Below are positions 4,815 through 5,424 of a stretch of DNA of 5,424 nucleotides, piece by piece. Numbering within the stretch: the first letter of the stretch is position 1; every line of letters starts with the position of its first letter. Source of the DNA: Actinomycetota bacterium (GTDB lineage: Bacteria; Actinomycetota; Actinomycetes; Streptosporangiales; Streptosporangiaceae); the NCBI GenBank assembly GCA_003140115.1, contig PLIQ01000247.1, positions 5,665 to 11,088 on the forward strand, written 5' to 3'. Made by a program: the position numbers and the translations under genes. The notes beneath the pieces were generated by a model, which saw only the letters and a program-made list of their open reading frames with translations, made no database searches and was not told the origin of the DNA.

Positions 4815-5312
4815 GTGGCGGGACGCGGGACGACGGCGACGGTGGCGCTGGAGCGGGCCGGGATCGCGTTCACCGTGCACGAGTACGCGCACGACCCGCG
4901 GGCCGCCTCGTACGGGCGGGAGGCCAGCGAGGCGCTGGGGGTATCCGCGGACCGGGTGTTCAAGACGCTGATCGCTTCGGTGGACGGTGACTTGGTGGCC
5001 GGGGTCGTCCCGGTCGAGGGCCAGCTCGACCTCAAGGCGCTGGCCGCCGCCGCGGGCGGCAAGCGGGCCGTGATGGCGGAGGTGGCGGCGGCCGAACGAG
5101 CCACCGGGTACGTGGCGGGCGGCATCTCCCCGGTCGGCCAGCGCAAGCGGCTGCCCGTGGTGCTGGACGCGTCGGCGCTGGCGTTCGGCACGGTGTTCTG
5201 CAGCGGCGGCCGGCGCGGGCTGGAGATCGAGCTCGCCCCCGGCGACCTGATCCGGGCGGCCAGCGCGACCGTGGCTAGCATCAGGAGTGAGGTAAGGACC
5301 CCGAGGGGATGA
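4815..5312 (+). CDS. ybaK: YbaK/EbsC-type Cys-tRNA(Pro)/Cys-tRNA(Cys) deacylase
   Basis: Free-standing editing enzyme related to the INS domain of prolyl-tRNA synthetase. In E. coli YbaK hydrolyses Cys mischarged onto tRNA(Pro), a proofreading step in translation in the cytoplasm. The 165 residues match the family length. Seen: TATVALERAGIAFTVHEY at the N-terminus with the conserved Tyr at 24, ASYGREASEALGV, the FKTL motif with K50 (equivalent to the functionally important Lys46 of YbaK), LDLKALAAAAGGKRA, the diagnostic GYVAGGISPVGQRKRLP near 97-113, and GRRGLEIELAPGDLI near the C-terminus. The start is GTG at 4815 with GAGG just upstream (short spacing); the product would begin VAGRGTTATVAL, as homologues do. 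The TGA overlaps the ATG of the following ligase gene, so the two are probably co-translated, although no functional link between them is known to me. Confidence 0.95.
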   Translation: MAGRGTTATVALERAGIAFTVHEYAHDPRAASYGREASEALGVSADRVFKTLIASVDGDLVAGVVPVEGQLDLKALAAAAGGKRAVMAEVAAAERATGYVAGGISPVGQRKRLPVVLDASALAFGTVFCSGGRRGLEIELAPGDLIRAASATVASIRSEVRTPRG

Positions 5313-5424
5313 GGCCAGTGACGCAGCTGGGCGTGGCGCCGACCGCCGGGGAGCTGGATCCGGCCGAGCGGATGTCGGCCGACGAGCTCCGGGCGCTGCA
5401 GCTGGACCGGCTGCGCTGGACGCT
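5309..5424 (+). CDS. paaK: Phenylacetate-CoA ligase, N-terminal fragment cut by the window edge
   Basis: Only about 38 codons are inside the window. The visible product includes ELDPAERMSADELRALQLDR followed by LRWTL. This is the characteristic N-terminus of PaaK-type AMP-forming ligases, in which a proline/acid-rich lead is followed by the helix ELxALQLxRLRxTL, before the NVPxYR segment that would lie beyond the edge. The enzyme would activate phenylacetate or a related aryl acid with ATP and CoA in the cytoplasm. The ATG at 5309 overlaps the ybaK stop (ATGA) and has AAGGA ten bases upstream. An alternative GTG at 5318 is nine bases after GAGGGG and is nearly as good. The AMP-binding and catalytic residues are not visible, so a paralogue acting on another aryl acid (for example in antibiotic or coenzyme F390 contexts) is possible. 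Confidence 0.75.
   Translation, partial: MRPVTQLGVAPTAGELDPAERMSADELRALQLDRLRWT

Overview
The window is very GC-rich, uses GTG and TTG alongside ATG starts, and carries protein types common in soil Actinomycetota. An actinomycete (Frankia, Streptosporangium or Pseudonocardia-like; the exact group cannot be read from this sequence) is the best inference. Genes are tightly packed. Seven protein genes and the beginning of an eighth account for nearly all of it. I saw no RNA gene, insertion sequence, CRISPR array or convincing intrinsic terminator.

Layout, left to right. (1) 1-1347, minus strand: two subunits of a CO dehydrogenase/xanthine dehydrogenase-family molybdenum hydroxylase, the FAD subunit (CoxM-like, 451-1347) followed by the 2Fe-2S subunit (CoxS-like, 454 down past the left edge), overlapping by 4 bases. 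The large molybdopterin subunit would be expected beyond the left edge. (2) 1396-3075, minus: a soluble hybrid sensor kinase (PAS, HisKA, HATPase, receiver) with its own extended -10 promoter near 3144-3152. It lies 48 bases upstream of the hydroxylase genes. (3) 3192-4738, minus: a compact three-gene operon made of an unrecognised 177-aa basic-tailed protein, a RimJ/RimL-type GNAT acetyltransferase and a yeast-type cytosine deaminase, joined by an ATGA overlap and a 6-base gap. (4) 4739-4814: a short divergent promoter region. (5) 4815 onwards, plus: a YbaK-type Cys-tRNA deacylase, then by ATGA overlap the N-terminus of a phenylacetate-CoA ligase (PaaK) cut by the right edge.

How they may work together: the deaminase and the molybdenum hydroxylase both belong to families that act on nucleobases or small heterocycles, and the hybrid kinase lies between them on the same strand, so a link to salvage or oxidation of such compounds is possible but is inference only. 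The hydroxylase could equally be a form II CO dehydrogenase-like enzyme of unknown substrate. The kinase has no DNA-binding output, so any transcriptional effect needs a partner that is not in the window. Nothing here amounts to a clearly new system. The items most worth a second look are the Fcy1-like deaminase in a bacterial operon, the hybrid kinase placed between two metabolic units, and the in-frame duplication at the coxM/coxS junction.
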